This document shows positions 24,333 through 35,635 of a DNA stretch of 64,000 bases, one piece after another; position 1 is the stretch's first letter; the number at the start of each line of letters is the position of its first letter. A program made the translations under genes and the position numbers. The stretch spans positions 44,437,639 through 44,501,638 of the forward strand of contig NC_073694.1 of NCBI RefSeq assembly GCF_029784165.1, read 5' to 3'. The stretch comes from Wyeomyia smithii (Eukaryota; Arthropoda; Insecta; Diptera; Culicidae). The notes beneath the pieces were generated by a model, which was given only the letters and a program-made list of their open reading frames with translations, was not told the origin of the DNA and made no database searches.

Positions 24333-25610
24333 CCCCCCTGTTACCATCATTTTATTCACATATGACTAAAACCAGGATTGTGAAACATGGAATTGGGTAA
24401 ATATGTGGACAATAAAAGATAAGTGACAATTGTTGGAACCATTTTCAACTAAATTATGGGCTATCAAAATTCGCTTTAATTCGTAAGACCTGATTTGGTA
24501 TTATTTTATATAAAATATGTTTACGAGGAGGCATACAATTGAATTGTTAACCTCAATAAAACTGTATGAAAAACTTCAAATTTACTTGATTAATTAATTA
24601 TGTATAGATATAGGGCGTTTTTTACGATTGTACTTCTTTTATACCGAAAAATCGGTAAAAACATAAATGCGTAAAAATAACAACTTATTTCACATAAACC
24701 AGGGATCGAGAGCATAAATCATGAGTCAAACTAACAACCCGAACAGGACTGCGAGTACCTGTCGGTACGTGATGATCCATCGAAACCCTCTATTAGCTAA
24801 AGCACAGCAAAAGAAAAATATTTCGTTGACCTCCGCACAACTCATCCGAACAAGAGAGACCTCACTGGTGACGGATCACTTAAGCGTAATGTTTACGTGC
24901 CTGAAACAAAAACAATGGTGCCAGCAGTTTATACCTCATCATTTGCTTGACCGTACCGGCTGCAATGGTGGCAGTGCAAAATGGCTGGGTCTGCATTGTT
25001 TCAAACTGTGTCATGCATGATGTATAACAGTCCAGGCAGCAAAAGATAAACGTACTTCTCACCGGTTGAGCGGGAAGGTCAAATTTTAACATGACCATTT
25101 TCATTCATAGAAATGAAATATGACCGAAATTTGTTTACACTGGTGAATTATTATTGCCTAGAGAAACTCCACGGAGTAGATCCGAATTTCTTCAGGTACC
25201 GTTCTGAACAAATTCATCATTTCCTCTTTCGCTTGTTGTCTGTGCCTCTTTTCTCTTCTAATTATCCGTTCGTGCAATTCCGAATTCTTTCGTTATTCAC
25301 CGCACCATGCCACTAGGCCTTAGCTAGGCTTTTGCGATGGCCCGTCATTCCCACATAACTTCAATTAGCACATAACCCTCATCGTTCCCCTCGAACGTCT
25401 GACTTTTTTCTGCCCTCCATGGACCGCTTTTCCGAGCTTTCCATTCAGCAATGGATTCACTTCGGTGGTGCGCAGTGCAGCAGAAAAAAAAACCTGTTGG
25501 CGTGTTGGCGGGATGCATGCTGCAGCAATCATCGGCACATCAACCGATCAGTCGTATTTCTGCCGATATGGTTCACTGCCACCAATTTTATCTATCATCG
25601 AAAGTAGGTA
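24333..25610. other. Non-coding
   Basis: Contains a weak ACGCG-type fragment near 24613-24680. The ORFs at 24721-25020, 25113-25316 and 25419-25607 have no recognisable domain and I do not annotate them as genes. Confidence 0.4.
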
Positions 25611-26992
25611 TTAGGGGTAAATAGGGTAAGACCGCCCTGCGGGGTAAGACCGCCCACCGTAGTTTTACTACCAAGTCAAAAAGTAATTGAAAAATTTCTT
25701 TAACGTGTCTATTACAGTATAATTACATAACATTTTGCACGTTTTTCTGTTTTGATAGTGCACGAACGGTCGCAGAAATAATCAAAAACAACCTTTCAGC
25801 TGGCAACCAGTCAATGCGCTATTGTTTTGCGGCAACGGGACTTAAGGTTTTTCAGTCTAAAAATCTATTGTTTTGTTCGTGAATATACGCTTAATCGCTT
25901 GCCTGAATCTATCTTCTTTCGGAAATATCGAAGGCCGTGAGTAATCTTGTAATTTTGACTACTTTTTCGGTCAAATATGAAAATGTTCCACTGGGGGTAA
26001 AGTCGCCCACTATACAAGGGGAAAAACCGCCACGAATCCAACTGCTTCTTGTTTTACTTCAAGACCCAAATGCCTCGACACTACAAAGGGAATATTTACA
26101 GGATCAGTAGAGCAACTTCAAGCCACTTAAGACATCGATGTTAATCGACCATTTTCGATTTGGTTTAAGCTTTTCTAGTAATATATTTTAACAAGACTTA
26201 TTTTTGAAAAAAGTAAACCTGTGTGAGAATGGAGTTAATGAACCAAAATAATTTGGTTGTTGGATCATGGAGTAATAGAAATATTAATAGCTCAATTTTT
26301 GTGAAGAATTTTTTTTTACGGTTTATTTGGTGTATAGAGTCGTTGGTAATTTTGTTCTTCAAAAAAAAACATATAAATAAAAGAAATAATAATTATTAGT
26401 ATTTTTCTATACATAATAAGTCTTCAAAAGAATCATACAGATAGGTGTAATGAGTTTTAATTTTTAGCTTAAAGATAGGTATATTATAAATTCAATATCT
26501 TGAAAAACCCCAATTCTGAAAAATCTGTTTATTTTGAAAACCAAAACAGTTACCTAAACATTGATTTGAACTTGAATATTCAGAAAACAAAATAAGTCAA
26601 AACTTGGAAATTTTTTTTTTTCAGATTTTTCACAGTGTATATTTTATTTAAAAAGAAAAAAAATACCATCTACAACTTTGTCAGAGACACTCTACCGATA
26701 GAATCAACCGTTTCGGCCCTAAAAATATTGTTTATCCTCAAAAAATGGTGGGCGATCTTACCCCGCTGGTGGGCGGGCTTACCCCGCATGAAAAAAATCT
26801 GCACATTTTCAATGAATTTTAAAAATTCAAAAAAAAGCTGGAAAATAAACAAAAACATTTCAGTTCTTATTTTTCAAATGCGGGTATTGAATAGAGAACC
26901 TCTTAGCGAAGAAAAAATGAAATTGCAGCCGCAATTTTTTTTTCTATAAACAGAATTGCTTAAGGGGGCGGTCTTACCCCGCTTACCCCTAA
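25611..26992. mobile_element. Non-autonomous TIR element, TTAGGGGTAA ends
   Basis: A 1382-bp unit starting TTAGGGGTAAATAGGGTAAG and ending with its inverse (CTTACCCCGCTTACCCCTAA). The word GGGGTAAGACCGCCC recurs just inside both ends and again near 25984 and 26748. No transposase frame. Confidence 0.65.
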
Positions 26993-28858
26993 CATAGAAG
27001 ATGAACCGACGCAGTGAGCAAATAATGCCTGTTGCGTGTTTTGTGTTTTGGAAAATTTGAATTTTCTTTTTTATCATATTTAGGTATTTGGTTTATTTAA
27101 TACCAGTCAATTGTAGACATTTTGTTGTGTCTATCTGAGAGGTATGTGGAATAGACAATCATATCATATCATTTTAAAAATTAGCAAGCAAATTCCCTTA
27201 TAGGTATATCAAATATTTACTAACGGAACCCACACTGCTAACCTAGACCAGCGCACTAGACAAGCTGTTTCATAACAAAAGTGCATCCTTCCGTGACGTG
27301 TGTGGATCCATGCTCCGTACGCCGGCACTGCTGTGCCGAGCAAAAAGCGACGAGAATCACGTGGAATGTGTTATCTAGCAGCTTGTTTTGCTCCAGAAGC
27401 GGCTTTGTCAAGAAACTGTACGAACAGTCTAAACGCTGCAGACATGTTGCATATTTGCGCGCATTGCCGCACATGTTTCTATTTTGTATGATGCCTTTTG
27501 AGCGTACGGCACAGTGCCGAAGCCGGTATACTCGTATCAGCTTGTTCACTTGCTGTGATTAGTGGAGTCTCCTTTCCTCACCCCAAGAGGAGTAATGCGA
27601 GAAAAACATGACGAAGCATTTGTAGCTAATACTAATGAAGATGGTAACTGGAAAAGTGAACTGTAAATTATCGATATGAAACAGTTATACAACAGGAAAG
27701 TATTTGGAGAATAGGAACTTTTTTTTCTGTTTTTGGATTTTAATGTTGTGGTTGGCAGAGTTCTAGAATACAAATATTTTCTTGAACCGTATAGTTATAT
27801 TGAAGTAATATCAAAAACCATAATGTTATGAATGCGTAGATCTGTTCAAAAAGGCGTCGAAACAAAAAGCATTGCACAAGAGCATTGTACAATTCTATCT
27901 GAACTACACAAAAATGTTGGAAAAAAATTTCACGACAAATTTAAAAGGCGAAAATCTTCCGGTTTCGAATGTTTGATGAATTTTTTTAGTCCATTTCTTC
28001 AAAGACACTATACCGATAGAAGGTATGTGTTTTGACCGGATAAAATCCATCATCTAACAACAAAAAACACAAACGTTCCTGAACAACCTCTTGACCTCAT
28101 TTTAAATACGAAACCCAACGAATCCCTCTCTATGTCGTCCTTTAAAAGATTTCCTTGGGATTTTAAGATCCTTGGTGTAGAAAAATAACTGAACAGCACC
28201 GAACTGCAAACAGTTTTGATTGGTAGAATCAGGAGATGCATTCGAAAAATCGGCCGTACACCGCTCTTGTTCCGGCATCTTTAAATGGGATGTCAGATTC
28301 TTCAACTTTTCGACCCTTCATTGTTTCTACTTTTTGATTTATTGACTTTTCAACATTCCGAGGTTTTGAATTAAAATTTCAATTTTGCTACTTTTCACCT
28401 TTTCTGCTCTTTCAACAGCAGATTTAAAAGTTTTGATTTTTTAATTTATTGAACATGTAATAATTTTTGTCCAATTTGAAATGCTAGAACTCGGTTTGTT
28501 TTCAACGGATTTTCTTCGTTTTTGCAGAGACCGATCTAAAAATTAGTTACGCGGTTTGTTACGCCTTATGCGAGAATTTGTTATTTTAAGATACAAAATA
28601 TTGTACTTCAGTGGTTTTTGCACAAAAAAAAAGAACCTTGTTTTTAATGCAGACTTTATCTAATCAGAGCTGAAAACAAGTCCAAATGCCATCCAATACA
28701 GGGATTTACGGAGCTAGAACGATAAACAGAAGCCAGAAAAAGACGTTTATTGCTCTAACGGGCTCGCCTCATACTGTATAAAGAAAAACTTAGCCTATGA
28801 TGGAATTATGCACAGTAGAGTGTGACTTTTCAAATAGGGTCTTAAAACTTGACATAGG
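26993..28858. other. Non-coding
   Basis: The stretch 27240-27560 is less AT-rich and open in several overlapping frames (one of 97 codons on the minus strand, one of 93 on the plus), but none shows a domain. The remainder is AT-rich without structure. Confidence 0.35.
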
Positions 28859-28860
28859 CT

Positions 28861-29665
28861 ACATCCAAAAATTACGTAACGCTATTAGGGGAGACGTGGA
28901 TTGAGAACAGAAACAATCAAGCATTTTTCGTGTAAATTAAATCACTGCAAAAAATACAACAGGGATAATGGAGGTAGGAGCTGACGAAGAGTGGCATTGG
29001 ACAACTGCTATCTGGTAATCATAATTGACAAACATATAGATCTAGTTTTTTTTTTCATTTTTTTTCTATTTCAAGCAGTAAATGTGGAGCTGACGATTGA
29101 AAAATGTACTAACTGGGGAAATAGTTAATTAGAAATTTACGAAAAATATAGTCCAGCAGGTGGGACTCGAACCCACAACTTCTAATCTCCGGTCAGATGC
29201 GTTTCCGATTACACCACCGCAAGACGTATAAGACGACCTCGCTAAATAGCTATTTTGTATCGCTTGCACACTTTATCGCACGTCATCATTTACTCAGTAG
29301 AGAGTATTGTTTGGTGGCTGGCTTTTGTTTCGTATCTCTCACGTCGCAGTGGGGTTTACTGCATCAGCAAGAGATCGAAAGATACTATAGAGCTAGAATT
29401 TCATGATTCATATAGTCTAATATTTTTCGGATCGTTTGTATATCTCGTTTTGAACAGAATGAAAAACTTTTTAATAACGAAATTAAAACAACCGTAACTT
29501 ATACATAGCAATCCGAATTCAACCGATTTGTGGGGGGGTCATTTACAGCCTTACGTATTGTAGGGGGAGGAGAGGGGGTTCAAAGTGGTGTCACGTTTTG
29601 TTACATAGGTGGGGGTAAAAATTGGGGTTTTTGCGTTACGAAATTTTGCTACGCGGTACCATTGG
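28861..29665. mobile_element. Degenerate MITE with ATTACGTAACGC end
   Basis: The left end ACATCCAAAAATTACGTAAC resembles a common mosquito MITE terminus, and the inverted end is probably the TACGAAATTTTGCTACGC region near 29640. A tRNA-like sequence lies inside. The right boundary is uncertain. Confidence 0.35.
29151..29225 (-). pseudogene. tRNA-like cloverleaf (tRNA pseudogene or SINE head)
   Basis: The 75 nt fold as a tRNA: acceptor GTCTTGC with GCTGGAC (6 of 7 pairs), D stem GTGT/ACGC, anticodon stem TCTGA/TTAGA, T stem GTGGG/CCCAC around TTCGAGT. The anticodon loop CCGGAGA has C instead of the invariant T33, and there is an acceptor mismatch, so a working tRNA is unlikely. Overall it is closest to tRNA-Arg as I remember it. 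Confidence 0.55.
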
Positions 29666-30130
29666 AGCATTAAAATAATAAATAAATTTTCAAGGGGTAT
29701 CAAAAAATGATTTAAAATCTATTTCTTGATTTAGAACGAGTTGAGCACAAGAAATTACAGGATTCAGATTTTTTTTGAAGTAGAATACTTCTCTCAGGAA
29801 GTTCGGCTACATAGGGATGTGAAATGAAAATCTAAAACCAAAAAATATGTCCATTTTCAAATGCTAATAAATCGGTTAGTATTCGATGGATTTCCTTCGT
29901 TCTTGCAGCAATAGATTGGAAAATCTTCTAAGATTCTTCCCAAAAGAAGATAATTATAATTTTATTATTCACAATATTGTACTAACGAAAATAGTCAAGC
30001 CTTGTCAAAACGAAAAATTCGGCCTCTGATTATATGATTGCTTCCCAAGCACAGTCGACAGAATCATATACCTTCAGCCAAAGCCGCTCATAATAGTTCT
30101 AGACAGCGAAAACAGCAGTCGTCCTCCCTT
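29666..30130. other. Non-coding
   Basis: AT-rich sequence with nothing recognised. Confidence 0.4.
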
Positions 30131-30362
30131 AGCAGCAGCACTAGCAGCGCAGTGGATACCAGCGATGGCGGAGAGCGGCCAGCAATGGCGTAGCAATGGA
30201 TAGCGCTTAGTTGCAGCGGATTCCAGCAACGATAGCAGCTGGGCCAGCTGATGCAGGAACAGTGGATACCAATGGCAGCGTATAGCGGCCACAACTGTGG
30301 CATGGCTACGGATAGCGCACTAGTTGCAGCGGATACCAGCATCGATAGCGGCTGATGCAGTG
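30131..30362. repeat. Two tandem copies of a GC-richer, about 115-bp unit
   Basis: Units near 30145-30245 and 30261-30360 share GTGGATACCA, AGCGGCCA, GGATAGCGC, TAGTTGCAGCGGAT and CCAGCA(A/T)CGATAGC in the same order. The minus-strand 72- and 84-codon ORFs arise from this repeat. Confidence 0.6.
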
Positions 30363-30775
30363 AGGCACTTTAGTGAAATGCAGTCTCTGTGCGATATTGG
30401 GCACTAGTAAATGCATTCAACGAAAAGTTGACTCTTTTTGACAACACGTGAGCCGTCTAGTTTTGAGTGTTATATCAGCATTTCACTGTTTACTTTATCA
30501 CAACAAATACTTTGTTCGCACTGTCAGTGATAACGCAAAGATGTAATCGGCATCTTTTCCGATACTAAATTGAACAATAAATTATCCTTTTCAGGATGAA
30601 ATAAAAACCTGATGATTAAAGCGTTAATGTTTTCTCTGTTAATTTACATTTTTAAATTTGTAAAAGTTATAAATTTCACTTTATTACCGTGTCTCAGAAC
30701 GTATTGAATTATCTTTCCTTCAGTCTCGAGCACGACATTCGAAAAAATTTAATCTCAAAATTTAAAAATTGTCAA
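30363..30775. other. Non-coding
   Basis: Nothing recognised. Confidence 0.4.
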
Positions 30776-30777
30776 GC

Positions 30778-30885
30778 CTCAACCATGACAAGCAACTTAC
30801 TATATTATTGAAAATGGTCAATAATATAGTAAGTTGCTTGTCATGGTTGAGTCAATAATATAGTAAGTTGCTTGTCATGGTTGAG
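30778..30885. repeat. Perfect 34-bp inverted repeat plus a third, direct copy
   Basis: Arm 30778-30811 is the exact reverse complement of 30818-30851, with a 6-nt loop (AAATGG). The second arm is then repeated exactly at 30852-30885. The arm contains CAACCATGACAAGCAACTTA. Three identical copies with no changes in a decayed region indicate a recent event or an assembly artefact. Confidence 0.9.
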
Positions 30886-31392
30886 GTCAGAAATCATTCT
30901 CGAAATGTCGACTTCCTTCAGGAAAATAATGTGAAGTGATATATGTGTGAATATGTGTGAATGATATATGTGTGAAGTGATATATGTCATTGGCCATGGC
31001 CAATAACTCCGATACTTCCGACAGTGGAACTCCATACGTCATTTTGAAATCCGAAATGGCAACTTCCAGTGAACGTAACATTTCTGAAGTGAGTTGTTCT
31101 AATGTGGCAATAAAATATAAAAAATGATTCCTGATTTTGAAACCTTTAAACATGAGTAACGCCGGGAATGTTCAACTAGTTTTTAATAAAAATAACTTGT
31201 CTTCCCCTAGACTTTTTTGCTGGGTCTGGTCTGGTCTGTTGTGGTATACCTTCTCCTGTTTGTTGCACCGGTTCAGCATGGCACATTACCATAATTGGTA
31301 ACAGCCCCGGTCTGATTGTGCGATTTACCCCGATCTGGTATGATTTTAAATATGAATTCAATTAGGATTTCTAACCATATTTTAAAAGGGCT
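30886..31392. other. Non-coding
   Basis: Holds a short tandem repeat of GATATATGTGTGAA near 30940-30990; otherwise no structure seen. Confidence 0.4.
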
Positions 31393-33560
31393 TCAAGCCC
31401 TTGTTGAAAAACTGTCGTCTACGGTTGTATAGAGCTTCACAGTTGCATAGCTAATGTTCAGAGGTTTCAGTTCAACTGTCACAGAAGCGGCATATATCTG
31501 TTTGACACCGCTGTAGTATTTTTGAGTGATATTTCGCTGGACAGTGCCCCGTGACCAATCCAGTCCAGTTAATATACCAAGTGATGCTTTGTTAGACATA
31601 GTATTCAATTTATCTTTTGTTTTTTTTTTTTGCATCATAAAATCTTCCCACCTTTTTAGGTTCATCTGTACTCCACATTTTAATATTCTCTATGCATTTT
31701 GATACTGCTCTGGTCTTAGGAATTGAACATTCGAGTCTTGTCTAGCTAGGCTCCCGTATTTTCCCTCATTTTTGATCAATCTGTGTAAAGGTTATCGATC
31801 CAAGTGGAGTAGTTGCTCTTGATTGCCAATTTTGACGATCCGCTCAGTCCCCTCGTTTAGACCAAAGTTTAGTCTAGCTTCCATCCAGTCTTCGTTCTCT
31901 ACAACTGGATTAATTTCAAAAACGTCATCTTCTTCCTGCGAGTGAATGGAACCAGCACTGTCTTGCAAGCGTTTTTATTCAACCGTGAGTTTTGGCACCA
32001 CTGTGAAATTTAAGGCAGATTGCATTCTGTCTGTAATTGTGTTGTCGAACTTTCCACGAACTATTATAACTAAATCATCGGAGAAGCCGATGCTTCTAAA
32101 ACTTCCTGCTACTAATTGATTGAGAAGATATCACCTTGTGGTATTGATGTTATTTATGTTATTGATGAGCCTCCCAATTTTGCATATACCTTTCTTTTGA
32201 TTTTTTTTCCTATTGAGCTTTCTATTGAGTGGTGGGTCGCATTGTCAAACGCACCCTCTACATCAAAAAATGCTTCCAACGCAATCCCCTTATTATCAAG
32301 TGTATTTTTCTATTTTTGTCACAAAGCTATGATTGCTGTGACAGTGGATTTTTGGATTAATAATCAAATTGAGACTTACTTAGAGCAGCGGTTCTCAACC
32401 TGGAGTACGCGAAGCCTTCGAGGGGTACGCAAAAGAAAAATCAGTAATGGCGCAAGCAATCAAACAAGCCATAGTTCAATTTGAAACCTGAACTAGAATA
32501 CCACAACCAGGCTTGTAAACGGTCACCATTTTCATTTGATCTCGCTTCCTTAGCGTGCGTCACAGTCGACTTTCGCTCGTAAATTTAAAATAACCAAACC
32601 ATCGCCGCTTAGCTCACAGAAAGAAAAGGATAGTCAAACGACACTCGCGTATCAAAGAGATGCACACTGTCAATCGTTTAGCGATGTTATTTCGGCCTAC
32701 TTCGTTCATTTATGTTGAGAAATATTATTACAAGATCAATGATATAAATAATTTCCAGAATACACGCACTCAACGTGCGTAATTCTCATTTCTAGAAAAA
32801 TGTCAAAATACGTTTGAGGAAAATAACGTCCTGATGGCGATACTCATTTGACATGTTTGTTTAAGAATGTATTTAGACAGCGAGCCTTGGTAGCGTCAGA
32901 GGAAGAAGAAGACGATTATCGCAGTGAAAAGTGGTTTTACCGTGACCATTTCGAAGCCTGACCACAACACGATCTATCACATCCTCTCTCCCACTCTGCA
33001 AGAACATTCCAATCCAGGGGGTACAATTGGTTAGGAAAATATCGTCAAGGAGTACGCGGAAAAAGAGTTAAGAAGCGTTGACTTAGAGGATCCCTATCGT
33101 CATAAGATACTAAAGTTGACCCTGGAAAGTGAATCTGCATCATTATTTGAAGAGTTTCATTAGTGTTTTCCTATAAATGTTCAGATCATTCACATAATCT
33201 TCGAGAGTATTTCCTGTAGTTTTTCCAACGTTTTAATAATAAGACCTCTAGTTTCTGCTCTTTTTTGATTTTTTCAGTTCGTCGTTGTAATAGTAAGAGT
33301 CTTCCAATATTGGTCCCATGGTTCATGGTCCAGAAGACTTTGTTTTGTCTTTGATTCAATTGGAAAGTTTGGTGGTATATTTTCAAGCTGAAGTTTTTGT
33401 TTTTACAATTCGGAGTTGGTCTTCCCTGGATTTCTGTATTTTACTTTCATTAGTTCACCAGTATTATAATCAAACACTATGTGTTTATGGTCAGATAAAG
33501 ATTCCTCATCTGAGACATGCCAGTTTATAATTTTCGATTAAATTTGAAGGGCTGCAAAGT
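31393..33560 (-). pseudogene. LINE ORF2 remnant: reverse transcriptase and end of endonuclease
   Basis: On the minus strand a decayed non-LTR retrotransposon is read in pieces. SLSDHKHIVFDYN near 33490 is the endonuclease C-terminal motif. FFDVEGAFDNATHHS near 32250 and IPQGD near 32140 are RT motifs, and GFSDDLVIIVRGKFDN near 32080 is the catalytic box (FADD type, here FSDD). Frameshifts and stops are many. The motifs fit the R1/LOA/I group rather than jockey. A hAT-like MITE (32386-33080) interrupts it. Confidence 0.7.
32386..33080. mobile_element. hAT-superfamily MITE, 695 bp, with perfect 8-bp TSD
   Basis: Terminal CAGCGGTTCTCAACCTGG pairs with GTTAAGAAGCGTTG at the other end. ACTTAGAG stands immediately outside both ends (32378-32385, 33081-33088). 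An 8-bp duplication and CAGCGGTTCTCAA-type ends are hAT hallmarks. No transposase frame. Confidence 0.88.
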
Positions 33561-33579
33561 GTTCGATCTTTGTTACTTA

Positions 33580-33722
33580 AATCCTACCCCCAGTATGAAA
33601 TTAGAATAGTTTTCAAATCTGTTTCATCAAAAATGATTCATTTTTCGTGAAGTTCTGGCCATTTAAAAATTTACAAAATTTTGTCTGTCTCAATCATTTT
33701 GCCTACCCACTGTATATTGGTC
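33580..33722. mobile_element. Single end of the long-TIR Tc1-type element
   Basis: This 140-bp piece matches the right terminal repeat at 37180-37321 (GATTCATTTTTCGTGAAGTT, CTGTCTCAATCATTTTGCCT, ending CTGTA). The rest of the element is absent, so it is a truncated insertion inside the LINE remnant. Confidence 0.7.
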
Positions 33723-33729
33723 GCAGATA

Positions 33730-33899
33730 TGTATTCTAAAAAGTATTACCCTCTTTTATTATTATCGGTGCTACTATCGGAGTTGGCATCGCATCCAATA
33801 ATGAATTGTTATTTTTTTATTTTCTTTCAAGAATGTTACAAAGGCTGCAACTTCAGGTGAAGGTGCTTCGTCCACATCCTCAGGGAAGTATGACGAAGC
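33730..33899 (-). pseudogene. LINE endonuclease fragment
   Basis: The minus-strand frame gives YIASSYFPEDVDEAPSPEVA and continues AAFVTFLKEN, the middle of an R1/LOA-type apurinic endonuclease. It continues, across the insertion at 33908-37516, the fragment at 37527-37778. Confidence 0.65.
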
Positions 33900-34032
33900 A
33901 ATATAGGCAGCGTTGCCAACCCTCCAGTTTTTCCTGGATACCTCCAGTTTTTTTGAAGATCGTCAGCGAAACAGCTGGAGGTTGAATATTTCCAGTTTTT
34001 TGAAAATTGTTCCAGTTTTATCCAGTTTTCTG

Positions 34033-35539
34033 CACGGTGTCTCTGGTTGAAGAACTTATCAAAAAAATTAGTATCGCTGTAATACTCGTCATTCGAAAGC
34101 TTGAGCTGTCCCCTTTAATATCCCCTATCGGGGGGTCTAGAACAATTTATTTTCGAACATATATTTGTAATTGAAAAACTAGTGAAATGAAAATAAATAA
34201 TATGTTTCAGAAATATTAAAAGTTATCAGAGTTTTTTGATCGTACTGAAATATTCAGGGTTGTTTTTATTTATATAACAAAACAAAGCTTTACATAATAT
34301 CAGAGTTTTTGAAAAGGGTTAAGTGGGGTAAAAAAGACCCTTGAAAAGTTTGAGTCGAAAATTAACTGAAAACAAATAAAATGTTGTGACTTTGATTACA
34401 TTGATTTTGATTGATGATTGATTTGATTGATTTCTTCGAAAAATCTAGAATGTCGATCCTATAGAAAAAAATATAAAATTCCGGTTTTATTTTCTTCAAA
34501 AAATGGTGATTATTACAGCTCTTTTTTGCTTGTCAACAAAACTGGACCCTGTATCTAAAGTATACGTTTTATAGAGCAACCCAAGAGCTTTCATTTGATG
34601 TTATTAAAAAATGCGCCGTTTTAGTAACGACCGAGAAAATTTCATTATTCATACATGTTTTAAATCATTATTTAAACCCATTGTGTCAGGAGCGCAACTC
34701 CGTTTTGTATCGATGTCTCCCAGTCGTTTAAATTTCCAGGGTTTGTTCATCCATCCATTTGTACATATAAGTTTTTTGGGAAAGGAGTTAGTGGGGAGAA
34801 ATGCAGAGCGGGATTCAGGTGTTGGGGGCCCGGAACAGAAATTTTCGTGGGGCCTCTTTTCTCAAAAAAACAGTTGAAATGATTTAACGCTTCGCTAGAA
34901 GGTTACGAGCAAAACAAAAAAAGGTCTCCAACCTGTATTCACGTCTGGTCTAGAACCAGGGGGGCCCCTCCCGTCGAAAGTATTACGAAAGTAAAACGTA
35001 TTGTTTAATTGTAGGACCTAGTTCTGATGACAAAAAAAACTCTAAAAATCGTTATGTTTTTGAAGAAAAATGTAAATATCTAATTATGTAACCTCGACAG
35101 CAACTTTCAATATTTTCAATGCATATTTTTATAGGATAGAATTACCATATCAATTTTCAGAGAAATCGATTAAGCGTACAAAAAGTTATAGCTTTTTTTG
35201 TCTTTTCAACAGTTTTTGGACTCAAAATTTTCGAGTCTTTTTTATCCCATTTTACCCTTTTCAAAAAATCTAAGATTATGCCAAATATTGTTTCATTATA
35301 TGAAAAATCAAAACTTGAAGGTTTCAACACTATCTGATCGGGCCCCCCAGTACCTAAATCCCTTGATAAGTATACATAGTTCCCATTCCACCAGCTTTTC
35401 AATTACAAAAATTATGTCTGAAAAAAAAATTGTTCTGGACCCGCCGATAGAACATTTCAATTTTAGTAGCATATTAAAGGGGACACCTTGAGCGATACTA
35501 ATTTTTTTCGGATGAATTTCTTCTACCAGAGACACCGTG
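34033..35539. mobile_element. Fold-back element with roughly 350-bp inverted arms
   Basis: The left arm (CACGGTGTCTCTGGTTGAAG, ATTAGTATCGCTG, GTCCCCTTTAATAT, GAAAAGGGT...) is found inverted at 35195-35539 in the same order. The middle holds a GGGGCCC-bounded segment (34822-34975) also seen at 42987-43098. No coding frame is recognised. Confidence 0.65.
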
Positions 35540-35635
35540 TTCTGTACATCAGCACATTTTTTTAACTCATTCCCATTACATGTATGGTCTTTTCAGTATT
35601 TTGTGCATTGTGCATTCAATCTACTCAATTTCAAA

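Noticed and set aside
24721..25607. Three plus-strand frames as a spliced gene
   Set aside because: No shared domain, no convincing splice sites, composition like the surroundings.
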